Program-made: the position numbers and the translations under genes
Assembly (NCBI GenBank): GCA_024305405.1
Contig: JAKNDB010000087.1
Location: forward strand, 1 to 64,000
Direction: 5' to 3'
From: Dirofilaria immitis
Taxonomy: Eukaryota; Nematoda; Chromadorea; Rhabditida; Onchocercidae
DNA: 64,000 nucleotides
Shown here: piece by piece, positions 27,159 to 45,215 of the stretch
Position numbering within the stretch: position 1 is the first letter of the stretch
Layout of the letters: each line of letters starts with the position of its first letter
Notes under the pieces: generated by a model
What the model was told of the DNA's origin: nothing
The model's input: only the letters and a program-made list of their open reading frames with translations
Databases searched by the model: none

Positions 27159-28627
27159 AAAGCTTTTGAGTTCGGATATATATCTTATATATATGTATTT
27201 TTTTGTTATGAAGATGTTTATTATAATATTGAAATATTAGTAAGTGTTGTTATTGTTCTTGAAATGATTATTATGTAGGGCATATTGATAATAGTAAACG
27301 AAGTGATTGCGAAGTCGACAATTAATTTTCTTTTGTTCCTTCTTTATTTTTATATTTAATTACAAAAAGCGCAACTGTTTCTCAATAAACGATAATGCAT
27401 CAACTTTTGAGTTCAAATTCAAATTCAAATTTCTCAGTTCAAATTTTCCAACAGTTATTATTGCCATTTATCATATAGCGTCAGCTAAGGGATTCGAGTT
27501 AGAAGTTTCTAATAAATATTATTTTTAAATTTTGTAATATAAAATTTAGAATTGTTGAATTAAACAAAAAGCAAAAATTTATATTATGCATTAGTTTTAT
27601 TCACTTGCATTGTAAGATAATTAAAAATTTTTCTGAAACTTCATCAATTCGTGAAATTGCTTTCATTAATTAATAATTGTAAATTTCTAATTTCATATAG
27701 AACCTTCTTCTTATAGTTATTCTTATCATTGATAAACTAATTAGTTATTAATTGCATGACAGAATTATTAGGAAATAAATGTACTAAAGGATAATTCTTG
27801 TCATTAATAACTGATTAATCAATCACTGTGTAACAGAATTACTAAAAAATAAATGTATTAAAGTGTAAATAATTTACATTAAATAAATACTCCTAAATTA
27901 TTAAATAAATACTTCTAACATCTCAACGGAATTTTGGCAAGCAAACATTTTAATTTGATACAAGACACAAGTATTTCCAATGTCTTTTGCTTAACCTTCA
28001 TTAAAATTTTAAAATCTTAAAAAGATATATATTGTGCTAGTGATAATAATTTAGACAAATGATAAGATTCCGATTACAATAGTAAATGATAAATATTGTA
28101 TGCAGGATGATTCTCCTTTTTGTATCGTGTTTTTCTTTTTGATCAGCTAACTTAATTTATCAATTTATCACAGCGGTTAACTAATTTATCTATTTATCAT
28201 AACAATATTTATAAGATGATATTTATTATGTGCATACTTCTTATTACATTCGATGGAATGAATTATAATCAAAGATTTCTGATTTTAAATACTAATTTAT
28301 AAAATTAATAGGGTCGATAGAAAGATGATGCATATTGTCATCCACTGCAACAGAACTTGAATCTTAATTTACAACATTATTATTTTATCAAAATTATACA
28401 ATATAAATGAAATTGAAAAATGAACAAACAAACAAACAATTTGCAATTTATTGAGCATGAACAGGTAAACATTTGTTATTGATATCTCAGAATTTTATAT
28501 TTTCTTCAATTTTTCTTTACTTTAGGTATTTAAACAATTTATACGAATCAATGCTTACAAATTTGCAACGACTAACAAATATTATTTTTGATACGTTTGA
28601 AAGATTCGTTAAGATTTAGTATCGTAA
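26554..28627. other. no gene seen
   Basis: AT-rich, with a foldback at 27058-27112 and (AT)n runs at about 27128-27156. The ORF at 27307-27528 has no recognisable feature. Confidence 0.5.
27058..27112. repeat. imperfect hairpin with AT-rich loop
   Basis: GCTAGTGCTCATTGTATATA on the left pairs with TATATTGAGCATTAGC on the right, with about two mismatches. The inner part is (TA)n. Confidence 0.6.
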
Positions 28628-28711
28628 CCTCTACGGAGTCGAACCCTTATTCTACGTTACCCGTTACAACCATGGTAGGCACATAAACTACCATCGAAAG
28701 TTGATAAGGCA
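28628..28711 (-). pseudogene. 18S rRNA fragment, 84 bp, isolated
   Basis: Read on the minus strand it contains TATCAACTTTCGATGGTAGT, GCCTACCATGGTTGTAACGG and AATAAGGGTTCGACTCCG, in the order found in the 5' domain of nematode small-subunit rRNA. It carries only a few changes from the usual sequence (for example GTAGAG where GGAGAG is normal). Homology stops at both ends, so this is a nuclear insertion of an rRNA piece and not part of an rDNA repeat. The GGGTTCGACTCC run imitates a tRNA T-arm but does not pair as one. Confidence 0.87.
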
Positions 28712-29043
28712 ACTTGATAGATATGTCTAAACTTATAGCAACTTCCAAGAATTAATTTTATTACAGTAGTTTCTAAAGGATAATTTAGATTAATTAACAA
28801 ATAATCTTTAAAAATAACTATTAGTTAATCTCGAATGATTTTTATGAATGAATTAGCTATTGCACATTTATAGTATTCCATTTTGCATTAAATACTTTAA
28901 AAAATTTCGTATTTTAAAAAGAAACAAAAAAATTTACAGTATTTTTATTACAGTAATTTCTAAGGAATAATTCTGATTTTTACAGTAATAAAAAATTTAA
29001 CAGTAAACTTTTCAAAAATATCATCATTTTAATATTTTCATTG

Positions 29044-34378
<5,335 letters not shown>

Positions 34379-34812
34379 TCACCACCACATATAAACTTAT
34401 TTTTCCTTCCCTACCGGAATACTTCACCTTCACCAGGTATTGATTGAATCATCGATTCGAAATAATTCTTCTCTTTCCGGAATGCTCAAAAATTTATTTA
34501 AATTAGTAATGAAATGACTATAAACTGATAAGATATCATTTCTTCTATAATTTTTTCCTCTTAACAAAAATACAAATTAATTTTATTCGTTTTTTCTTTT
34601 TTCTTTTCCACTACAAATCAATTAAATTTAAAATTAATTCGAATTCGAATATTTAGTTTTAATTAGAAAAAATTTAATTACTTCTAAACGATTTCGTAAT
34701 TTTAGTTTATTATTACATAATAAAATAAAAAAGAAAATTAACAATTGAAGTTGTAAAAATTACGTAAATTAGTAATTGTTACTAAAATCAATTAATAAAA
34801 TTAATTTAACAA

Positions 34813-34859
34813 AATTTAACAAATTACAAATAAATTATTTATTTGTAATTTGTTAAATT
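34813..34859. repeat. perfect 22-bp hairpin, 3-base loop
   Basis: AATTTAACAAATTACAAATAAA at 34813-34834 has its exact reverse complement at 34838-34859, separated by TTA. It lies about 440 bp upstream of the channel start codon and could extrude as a cruciform. Confidence 0.85.
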
Positions 34860-37689
34860 GTATTAACAAAGAAAACTTTTCATTCATTGCTAAATGTTTT
34901 GCAAAGCAAAAGAAATATTAAAACTAACAAAAGCTCTTTTTTTTCCTTTTGTTTATTTATGTGTTTTTGGAATGTTAAACTAAAATTGAAATAGTTTAAT
35001 GAATCATTGATAGAGCGAGAAAAGACGAGCACGAGAAATGGAATAATATATCATTGATAGTGATAGTGATATAATGATAGGAAAATAGATTGAAGAAAGA
35101 AAAAATTATACGAAAATAATTTAAATACTTAATAACTTTAATTTAATCGAATGAATTATTTTTTTTTTGTTGAAAGAAAATAGCAATAAAAAAAATAGCA
35201 ATTGCAATATGTTATTATTTGTATGCTAAATTTAGAAATATATTATAAAAAAATAACTGAAATATAAATGAAAGAAAAAATAAATAAATAATAAACAAAT
35301 CAAATTGTATTAAATATAAAAATTTAAAATCGATTATGAAATAAATTCTAACATTTAGGTTTCATTCAAATGTATAATTTAAAGTTTCGATGCATTATTT
35401 AAAGAAAAATAAATAAACAAATAAACAATTCAAGCTAAGATCATCTGAAATATAATTTCAAATAAATACAAATTAAATTTCAAAAACTCAAAATATCATT
35501 TAAAATGAAAAAAAAAGAAATTAAGTTGTATTGCAATAAATATGCAAAGTATAAATAGTATAAATGAAATGTTTAGTTAGGAGAAAAAAAAATTGAATAA
35601 AAATTTTTTTGCTGCACTATTTTGAGAAATGAAATTTAATTTGAATTAAATTAAATTAAATTAAATTGTATGTTTTTGAATATGCTAAATTAAAAGGAAT
35701 CAGTTGCAATGCTAAGTTCATTTTATCAAATATAATTTCTCAAAGTATTTTTTCAATATACCTAAAATATTTATTAGTAATTTTGAAATTTTAATGAGAA
35801 AAAAAAAGGAATAACGGAAATGAATTCAATCTATAATACAATGAACGATTGAGAAGTAATTAATGCGAATGCAATTTGCATTATCACTAACTTGTTTATT
35901 TTAATGATAATAAAATATGCATGATAAATTTGATAAAATATATTCGAAAAAAAGAAAGAACTCATTGAATTCTACCATCAAATGAAATTCATTAATCTAA
36001 TATGCCAAAATTATTGTAATAAATTATAAATGTGAAGTATCAAATCAAAAAAAAATATAAAAAATCTGAAGAAATATGTTATTTTACCAAATTTATCATC
36101 ATGCATATTTTTCTTATATTTTATCAAATTTATCATGCATACTTTTTATTATTATCATTAAAATAAAAAAAAACATATAACAAATATAGTTAAAATAGTT
36201 ATATAAATCTATCAATAAAATGATATGATAACATTGAATTAATGAATATTTTTGGTGAAATACAAGAAATCAATAACAAATAATCAAATTTATGAAATTA
36301 TTGAAATTAATATCAAAGGGAATTAATTAAATTATTGCATAAATATGTTTTGATTATAAATTTAAAAAATTAGCATTTTAGCAATTTGATATTTTTCCTC
36401 GAATATAAATGAATAATTAATAATCGAAATTAAATAGCTCCTTTTTAATCTCAATTATAAAAAAAGAGGCATTGATTTTGAACATTCTTTAAAATTGATA
36501 TCTAAAATGTCAAATGAAGGAAATTACGAAAGAAATGATAAATTAATTTATTAAATAGAATTAAATTAAATCAAAAATGTAATTTTAAAAATTTTATGCA
36601 AAACTTTTCTTGCAAATAATTATAAAACTAAATGGAATTGAAGCATCAAAAAAATTATTTCATTAAATTTTATCTTTTTTCTTTTGTTTTTTCCTTCTCA
36701 ACCTTTTTTTGCCGATCTCTTTTAACTTTTTCTGCTTTCTAATTTGATCTATGATAACAATGATAATCATTTTCATAGCCTTTTTTGATAATTTACCAAA
36801 GTAATTTATAAATCTTTTATCTTTCGTGTAATTCTATTAAATTCGTTCAAAAATATCAAATATTTTTGAAAAAAAGACTAAAATATAGTAATCGAATTTG
36901 AAGTTTCAAACATTTCAAATATAATTTGAAAATTAATCAAATTTCTATTTTAGTAAAATTGTTAAATGAATTAATTGATAAATTATTTTAGAAGTGTTAA
37001 AAATTTTCGAAAAAGAAACTTCAAAAATGCGCCTACGCCTTAATTAAACTTTTTTTAGTTCATACGAGATCTTGATAATTAAAATATTTAACTTATTTGC
37101 ATTTTGCTTATTTAACTATCATCCGGCTTTGATAATAGAATAATCAACAATTTAAAAAAAATAACAATTTCGAGAATTTTGACAAGTTGCTAAAATTTTA
37201 TCAATGAATAAAAATGGTCTATCGACTAATGCATAAAATTATTGATATTTAAGATGATTATTTATTACTATTAAATTACAATAACTTTATCATTACTATT
37301 ATTTTGCGATTGAATTTCATGATTCCTCGAGAGTGAAAGAATTGATATTTAATTCAAATTATATAGGTTGAAAAAAGACGAACAAATCTAGTAATTCTTG
37401 AATTTATATGAGAAATATTCTCGAAGAATGAAATGATAATTAGTGATAATTTTTATTCGGACTATATAGATTGAAAAAAAAGAACGAAATAAACTACTAG
37501 CTGTTTGCAATATAATATAAATCTTAGTATATATCACTGCTGTTGTTATTGTAATAATAACCACATGCTTATCTTTTATCTTATCAGTTTGATTGGTTTT
37601 TTTAAATGAAAAGAAAAAACATGTTTGAAAATTAAATAATTTCATTTCTAAAAAAACAAATATTTGATAAAATGATTAAAAATTATCAT

Positions 37690-37990
37690 TCAATCATTAT
37701 TACTGATATATTAAAATTGTCATTCAAATCATTCATTATTGTCATTATTATCGCTATATTTAAGTTATCATTTAATAATATTATTATCAGTATATTTAAA
37801 TTATCATTCAATAATTTTTATTACTATAGTTAAATTATCATTGAATATTATTATTATTATTACTGTAGTTAAATTATCATTGAATGTTATTATCATTACC
37901 ATATTTTAATTATTATTTAATATTATTATTATTATTTTCACTATAGTTAAATTATCACTGAATATTGCAATCATTTTTAAGTTAATCATC
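37690..37990. repeat. diverged tandem repeat, period about 45-50 bp
   Basis: Six or seven imperfect units of the form TTAAATTATCATTGAATATT, each followed by ATT runs and ACTATAG. Confidence 0.7.
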
Positions 37991-38322
37991 TAAAATTAAT
38001 CAATGTTGCTATTTCTTATATAAAACACTATATTCTTTTAAAATTAATTAATACTACTTCATTACATAATATTGTAATTTTTTTAAATGATCAATCAATA
38101 TTGCTATCTTTTACAATGTCTTTCACATTTTATAATAGTACACATTTTATTGATCAATAATTTAGAATAGTACACAATATATATCAAAATATTTTCTTAC
38201 GATTAAAATTCCTATTCAATTAATAAACAATATTATCTTTGATTAAAAAGAAAAAATCATTTGTTCTTTAGGATAGCATTAAAAATATCACTTTTACTGA
38301 TGCATTTTGCACATTTGATAAG

Positions 38323-38360
38323 ATCTAAGTGGAAATTTTTGATAAAATTTCCACTTAGAT
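38323..38360. repeat. perfect 17-bp hairpin
   Basis: ATCTAAGTGGAAATTTT at 38323-38339 pairs exactly with 38344-38360. The stem is too short, and its flanks do not extend it, for a typical microRNA precursor. Confidence 0.8.
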
Positions 38361-38737
38361 TAGTAAAGATTTGAATGAAAAAAAAAAAAATTATCAATTA
38401 ATAGCGACTAATTAATTAATTATACTATTTATGATTAAACTTTTTCGTCCTTTTTTTTTTTTTTTAATATTTAGTATTTTTTACACTTTTTTTCGCCAGA
38501 AATTGATTACTTAAATTTTTATCAAAATTTAAGCACTAATCAATCAATTAGTCATACTTAAACTTCATTTTGTTATTTTTGGGAAATTTTTTCAATAAGT
38601 AAACAAAAAAAATATTCGTCTTCTTCTTCCTCCTATGCATCTTCGTTGCTGCAATTTTTCATCTAAAAATATAAATTAAAAAAAAAAAAAAGAAAAAGTA
38701 AATGTTTTTAAATGAAATTAAAAATTGGAAATGAAAT

Positions 38738-38945
38738 TTATTAATCAATAAAATGTGCACTATTATAAATTTATTAATCAATAAAATATATACTATTATA
38801 AGTTATTAATTAATAAATTTATTAATCAATAAAATGTGTACTATTATAAATTATTAATCAATAAATTTATTAATCAATAAAATATATACTATTATAAATT
38901 ATTAATCAATAAATTTATTAATCAATAAAATGTATACTATTATTT
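38738..38945. repeat. tandem repeat TTATTAATCAATAAAAT.T..ACTATTATAA
   Basis: Five copies of TTATTAATCAATAAAAT followed by GTGCACTATTATAAA-like sequence, at spacings of about 35-55 bp. Confidence 0.85.
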
Positions 38946-40145
38946 CTTTTTATTTTCAATCATGAAATATCAAAAATGTTAAATTATTAAATGATAATGA
39001 ATGAAAATATGAAATAAAAAAATAATTCAAAAATTATCAGATATTAAGAAAAATTATTCGACTAATCAACTAATCAATTAAAATCAAACAAATATCAGAT
39101 ATGATTGTATAAAATTTAATAATTATTTTAATCATCAAATACTCAATTATTTGAAAAATATTAGCAAATAATTGAAAATTAAAAGATTTTTTTTTAAATT
39201 TTATTTCACAAAAAATATTTTAGAGAAAAAGCATTTTATTAACAAATTTTGATTCAAAAATTTTTACAAACTTTTTTTTCACTAAAAATTCAAAAAAAAG
39301 AAAAAATTGAAAAGAAGCCATTTTTTGAGGATAAAAATATAATTTTCAGTTTCCAATTACTAAAACAACCAAAAAATAAAAATAAAAAATTGCAATACGT
39401 AAATGTTAAATTAAAAAAATATTAAATTATTAAATGAAATAAATCAAAATGAATTAAATATTAAATTAATTAATATAATTTAAAAATAAAATTCAAAATG
39501 AAAAAAAAATTGGAATTAAAATTGGAAAAATGAGAATTATATTTGAAGCAAATATGGCAAGATTGCTTGATTAATAATAAAATTTCAACTATTTCAAATT
39601 AATTCGAAATGAATTATAATCCATCAAAAAAATATGGCCACCACCTTAAAAAAAAAAATGATAACTTTAATAATTGTTTTGAAAAATAATCGAATATATT
39701 TACTTATTTCGGCTAACTATCACCTCACATATTTATTCAACTAATAAAATATTTTAATTAATTAAATTAATTCCAACTAATTAGAATACATAATTAGAAA
39801 TAGTAGTAATGTATAAGAAAGTAGTAAGAACAAAAATCAAATAATAATAATAATAGCGATTGTTATTACCGTTATTTGTTTAAAAAAAAAAAAAAGAAAT
39901 TGGAATAGAAAGATTTGTTGGTATTAATCAATAAACTATCTTTTATCATTACATATGTTATATAAGAAATTGATTTGAAATTTAAATTTGCTTCGGAGCA
40001 GCCGCCTTGCACAACTGGTGGAATAAGATAAAAGTAAAGTTCAAATTGAAGTAAGAAGAAAGGAAAAAAAAGTGAAATTGAAGAAGTGACGCAAATACTG
40101 AAGCGAAATTTCAAACTATTTTTATTTGTGAAAAACGCTAATTGA

Positions 40146-40527
40146 CAATATGCGTGTGTGTATGTGCATATATACATTAATATATGTGTATGTCTGTGTC
40201 TTGGAGTATCTATATATACAAATGTATGCGTGTATGTCTGTGTCTGTGAGAGTCTATATATATATATGTATGTATGTATGTGTGTATATTTGTATCTATA
40301 TACATCTGTAATATGTATATATGTGTATGTGTATGTCTGTGAATGTATGTGTGTGTATATATACATATGTAAGTGAGATGTCTGTGAATAGCACATATAT
40401 ATGTGTGCATGTATGTGTGTATGCATATATACATAGCTATGTGTGTGTATGTTTGTGAGTATTTTTACATATATGTGTATGCGTATATGTGTATTTCTGG
40501 TATCTGTATATATTTGTGTGTGTGTGT

Positions 40528-40569
<42 letters not shown>

Positions 40570-40936
40570 AGATGTCCATGTGCGTGTACATTTATATATG
40601 TTTTGCTATATGTGCATGTGTATGAATGTGTATGTATATATAAATATGTATCTGTATGTTCGTGTATGTGTGTATAGCACATGTATGTGTTTGTATGTGT
40701 AATGTCTGTATATATAGGTGCATATCTGGCGTATATGTGTGAATGTATGTGTAGTTGTAGTATGTGCACACGTATATGTATGTGTGTGTGCATGCGCGTA
40801 TGCTATATACGTGTGTGTATGTATGTGTGTATGTGTAATTTGTACATACATATGTATATCTATGTACAAATGTGTATGTGTATGTGTAGTATGCGTATAT
40901 ATATAAGTTGTATGTGTACCTACATGTTTGTATGTG
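40146..40936. repeat. TG/TATG-rich low-complexity block, about 790 bp
   Basis: Continuous imperfect TATGTG/TGTG repeats with a pure (TG)n core near 40515-40567. Open frames on both strands (up to 239 codons, giving His/Thr/Tyr or Cys/Val/Tyr repeats) follow from the dinucleotide period and are not genes. Alternating purine-pyrimidine DNA of this length can adopt Z-form. Confidence 0.95.
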
Positions 40937-41108
40937 TATATTTTAAATAGTTCATATTTATATTTCTAAAATTTGAATAAGAAATTTTCATGATAATTTC
41001 TGATAAGATCATTTAATCAATTGATTATTATTTTTCTTAATTATGCATATATAATTTATTATAAAATATTTAACTAAAATTTGATAAATTACGAAACATT
41101 TCTTAAAA

Positions 41109-41178
41109 AAGTAAATGATAAAAAGTAAATGATAAAAAGTAAATGATAAAAAGAAATGATAAAAAGAAATGATAAAAT
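41109..41178. repeat. 14-bp tandem repeat AAAAGTAAATGATA
   Basis: About five units, the last ones shortened to AAAAGAAATGATA. Confidence 0.9.
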
Positions 41179-41735
41179 ATTTTGATAAAATATATCTTTT
41201 TTTTCCATTAATTTATAAATTTTTAAAACTGAAGGGAAAAAAACTTTTCATAAAATAACAAATTAAAAATTGAGGAAAAAAAGAAAGAAATTACAGTAAT
41301 TTTTGATAATTTTTCCTTTTTATTTTCTAACATTTATACAAAATTATCATTTTTTTGTGATAATTTTAATTTGATATGATAATTTCTCCTTTTTTTTTCG
41401 TTGATTGATTAAATGAAAAATTGAAAAGAAAAAAGAAATATTAAATTTCATCTTTGCTAAATGGTTTTTTTGAATTTCTTTTTTTTTTCATTTTTCTTTT
41501 TCATCAAATTACTTATTCGTATTGCCGCAGGTGTGTTATCATATAAATCTTTATATGATAACAAACCTAATTTATATCATAATTTTTTCTGTAAATTTTT
41601 ATTACTCAATAATTTAAGTGATAAAAATAAAATGAATTTATCATTCCTCAAATAATGAATGTTAAAAATTTTTCTTTTTGAATTTAAATTTAAAAGAAAT
41701 TTACGCAATAAAATCTAATCTCGAAAAACTTAGCC

Positions 41736-41890
41736 AATGATAATTGTAATAATAATTTGCATTATTCCTATTAAATCAATGATAATAGTAATAATAATTT
41801 GATAATAGTAATCAATGATAATAGTAATAATAATTTGACAATAGTAATCAATGATAATAGTAATAATAATTTGCATTATTCCTATTAAAA
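41736..41890. repeat. tandem repeat, period about 47 bp
   Basis: Units of AATCAATGATAATAGTAATA plus ATAATTTG. The array is bordered on both sides by GCATTATTCCTATTAAA. Confidence 0.85.
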
Positions 41891-43206
41891 TATCAAATTC
41901 TATGCGAAAAAAAAGAAATACTTAATAAATATGGAAATTAATTAGTTGTAATAAATTTTTAATTAAAATTAAAATTATCAAATAATAAAAGTTTTTTTTT
42001 TTTTTTAAGAAAAAGAAGATATCAATTTAACGGAAATAATTATGAAAAAGAAAATGTAATTATAAATTTTAATTTCGTATTTAATATATAAAATTTATTT
42101 CCTTCTCATAAATATAAAAATCAATTTGTTTTTTTTTTTATTCATTTATTTCTCAATTAGAAATAATTCGATCGTAAATTTATTGTTCGATTAATTTGGC
42201 AAAAAAATCATGTTCTCTTTTTTCGTTGTAAAATCAATTTGATAAAAAAGAAAAATTTCATTTAGATGATTAATTTGATAAGATTTTTTTTTTTTTGATA
42301 TTAAAGCAATTTATAAATGCATCAATGATCAATTAAGTTTGCAAATTTTTACGATCAATTTCGCATCTCTGTGGAAAAATAAATAGTTTAATATTTCATT
42401 AAAGAAATGAATGTTGGTAAAATGAATGAGTAAATAAAATATTTAATTGATATTTTTATTTACAATAGCATTTATTAAAATTATTCAAATGTACTATTCC
42501 TTATCATATACATGATAATATTTATCTATGATAACAAATCATTGTTAATCAGATGATAAAAATTTCGATTACTCATATTCGAAAATATTTGTAGAATATA
42601 ATTTTTTGTTTAAATAAGAAATTAGTACCATTAATGAATTAAAACTTTTGTATACGATTGATCGAAATATATTTATTTTTTAATAAAAATAAATAAAAAT
42701 AATATTTTCATATTTGTTTACAATGTTTGTTTGATTTTATATTTATTATTTTATCGTTTATAAAAAAAATAAACAAAGCAATGATTGATATTATTTTTAA
42801 CATTTTATAATCGATTTTTATCATTTTGGAAAAATAATCAATTTATTATTTCATTAATGATAAAATAGATTATGCATAATTTATGATATTATTGATTAAA
42901 ATTGCATAATATATTTGTGATAAGAATAGGAATTTAATGACGAAAGTGATACGATATATATGATATCACTATTGCTAAGCATATGAAAATTATGGAAATT
43001 TAATCTGGAATTTATCAAAAAGAAAAACTACAATCATTTTATCATCTTATCAGCAAATAAATAATTTTTCAACTACCACATTTTTTAATTGCTTAATGTA
43101 TCAGTAGAGAATAAATTAATTAACTTTATCAGGGCAAAAGGCTGATAAAAAAATGGTTTATATGATATAACTTATTTTTGTAATATTTGCGCCATTTATT
43201 TCTCGT

Positions 43207-43411
43207 ACGTGTTAGTTTTTTGCTCGGCGTAACTTGCTTTTTCTTTTACGTGATATTAATTGTGGCTGTTACGTATTATTTTCATTGGTTAGCGTGACTT
43301 GTCTTATTATTTTATCAATTTAACTTTGCAGTTTTTGTATAATCTATTGTTTTACGTAACTTCTATTAGAATTACGTGTTCTAGCGTCATCTACTTTCGG
43401 CCATTTTACGT
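43207..43411. promoter_or_regulatory. cluster of ACGT-core motifs
   Basis: Six ACGT cores within 205 bp (43207, 43248, 43271, 43354, 43374, 43408), the last within the palindrome TTTTACGTAAAA. TTACGTAA is the known site class of PAR-type bZIP factors such as C. elegans CES-2/ATF-2. The motifs GCGTAACTTG, GCGTGACTTG and ACGTAACTTC also recur. CpG is otherwise rare in the region. No gene adjoins it, so a regulatory role is speculative. Confidence 0.3.
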
Positions 43412-44035
43412 AAAATAATTAATGTATTGAGTAAAATAATTAATAATAAGTGATTAATAGTTCATACGTGATCTGTTTTTAATTTTTCTTTTTTTTTTGA
43501 TCGAGATCTATCAGGCTCATTTCATATATTATATATTAAATTTTCCAAACATTTTCTTTTCTCTTCTAATGAACTTTTTTTTCTTTCTTCCTCACTTGGG
43601 AATGAGAAAAAAAATCGATTTAATTTCCATTTTTAAATTAAAAGATAAAAAAAAATGAGCCTGAAAGCCTTCATGAAGAAGAGTATAAAAAATTTTTTAT
43701 TCATTTTGAGTTGGCATCTAATTATATTAAATAGCCTAAAGCTAAATGTCAATAATTTTATCGAATTACTAATTGATTGTTACAATTTTTTTAATGCAAA
43801 TTTTAATCTAAAAAAAAGTTTAATAATTTTGTATTAATCAAAATTTGTTATTTTTAATAAGAATTATTAATCAAATATATTTATACAACAATCTAAGTGC
43901 CTCTTCGTATATTAATTCTTTTCTAATTTTAATAAAAAAATTAATTATTTAATTGAAATTAAAAGGAAGCGAAAAAACGAAAGACAATCCTTTTTGTGTT
44001 TTTGTAAATTTAATTTTAATAATAAATTCAATGAA

Positions 44036-44480
44036 TTAATAAATACGAGTTAATATTAATTAATTTTAATTCGAATATAAAATTCTATATACTATGAATA
44101 ATCGAATTAGTATTAACTGATTATAATTATTAGTCTTTTTATTGAATTTTCTTCTTTAATGGATAATTGAGTTAATATTAATTAATTTTAATTTGAACAA
44201 AAAATTCTATACAAAAATTCAATACTATGAATAATCAAATTAGTATTAATTAATTAATTTTAATAAATAATTGAATTAGTATTAACTGATTATAAATTAT
44301 TGATTTTTTATAAAATTTTCTTTTTCTGAATAATTGAGTTAGTATTAATTAATTGATTAATTTTAATGAAAAAATTCTATGCAAAAATTCAGTACTATAA
44401 ATAATCGAGTTAGTATTAATTATTTTTAATTTTAATAGAAAATCATACTATGAATAATCGAATTGGTATTAAAATCAATT
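44036..44480. repeat. diverged tandem repeat in the desert
   Basis: Five imperfect copies of an 80-110 bp unit containing GAGTTAGTATTAATTAATTT, AAAATTCTAT and CTATGAATAATCGA. Confidence 0.75.
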
Positions 44481-45006
44481 AATTAAAATTAATTTTCGCT
44501 GATCAATAATTAATTCATATATAGTCAGAATATTAATTTATCATGTTGATATGTTAGTCTTCTAAAATATTCGATAATTCAATTTTAAAGTCTCGAAAAT
44601 AATTTCATTTTATTCAACACGCACTTGCATTTTATAAGATTAAGCTCAACGATATATTTTTATTTTAATTTCAAATTTTAATTTCAATTTTTTCTTTTCC
44701 ATCTCTTATTTAATTATATATTTTAACTTTTAATTTTCTTTTTCATTTATTTATTTTTTCTTTTGATTTACAATTTTAATTCCAATTTTTGTTTCTACAT
44801 TCCAATTTTTTGTTTCTACTTTTAAATTTGTTTGTTAAAATTCTGCAAATTTTCTGATAATCATTGTTAACTTTGAGATTATCATTTTTTGAAACTTTAT
44901 TTCTTCCAATTATTTTTGCAACAAAGAATGTAACGAAAAAGAAGAAAGATTATTGAAAATTTCTGGAATGTTTCCAAAGTTTTAATCAGTTGTCAATTTT
45001 TTGTTG

Positions 45007-45150
45007 TTACAATTCACGGCTGAACTTCTCACTCTTGCCTTTCTTGGCAAATATATCGATTGAGCCTGAATAAGAATAAATGAATGAGAGAACCGCTCTG
45101 GGAACTTTTTCTCCTCCTTCCATCATATATGCCACATTTTTAGGCATCAT
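45007..45150 (-). CDS. possible small ORF, 47 codons, unknown
   Basis: A GC-richer island (about 45005-45260) in the desert contains a minus-strand frame from tandem ATGs to TAA, beginning MMPKNVAYMMEGGEKV and ending KGKSEKFSREL. Codon composition is far less AT-biased than chance frames nearby. There is an in-frame TGA 9 bases before the first ATG. No signal peptide or known family is recognised. It might be a short gene, an exon of an unseen gene, or a relic. Confidence 0.3.
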   Translation of the reverse strand: MMPKNVAYMMEGGEKVPRAVLSFIYSYSGSIDIFAKKGKSEKFSREL

Positions 45151-45168
45151 AGTGTGTCAGACCGATGA

Positions 45169-45215
45169 TAGATAGCCTAGTTAGCGTAAGGCTCGATTTC
45201 ATTGCTAGGCTTTTC
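45169..45215. repeat. 7-bp stem AGCCTAG/CTAGGCT in the GC-richer island
   Basis: AGCCTAG near 45175 and CTAGGCT near 45205 can pair around a loop of about 24 bases. The segment lies just upstream (minus strand) of the 47-codon frame. It may be part of a structured RNA or be incidental. Confidence 0.3.

Noticed and set aside
28620..28700. tRNA-like T-arm (GGGTTCGACTCC on the minus strand)
   Set aside because: The supposed stem does not pair and the whole stretch matches 18S rRNA instead.
39872..40591. 239-codon ORF on the minus strand
   Set aside because: It runs through the TG-rich block; its His/Thr/Tyr repeat is a translation of CA/CATA repeats, and overlapping frames on both strands are equally open.
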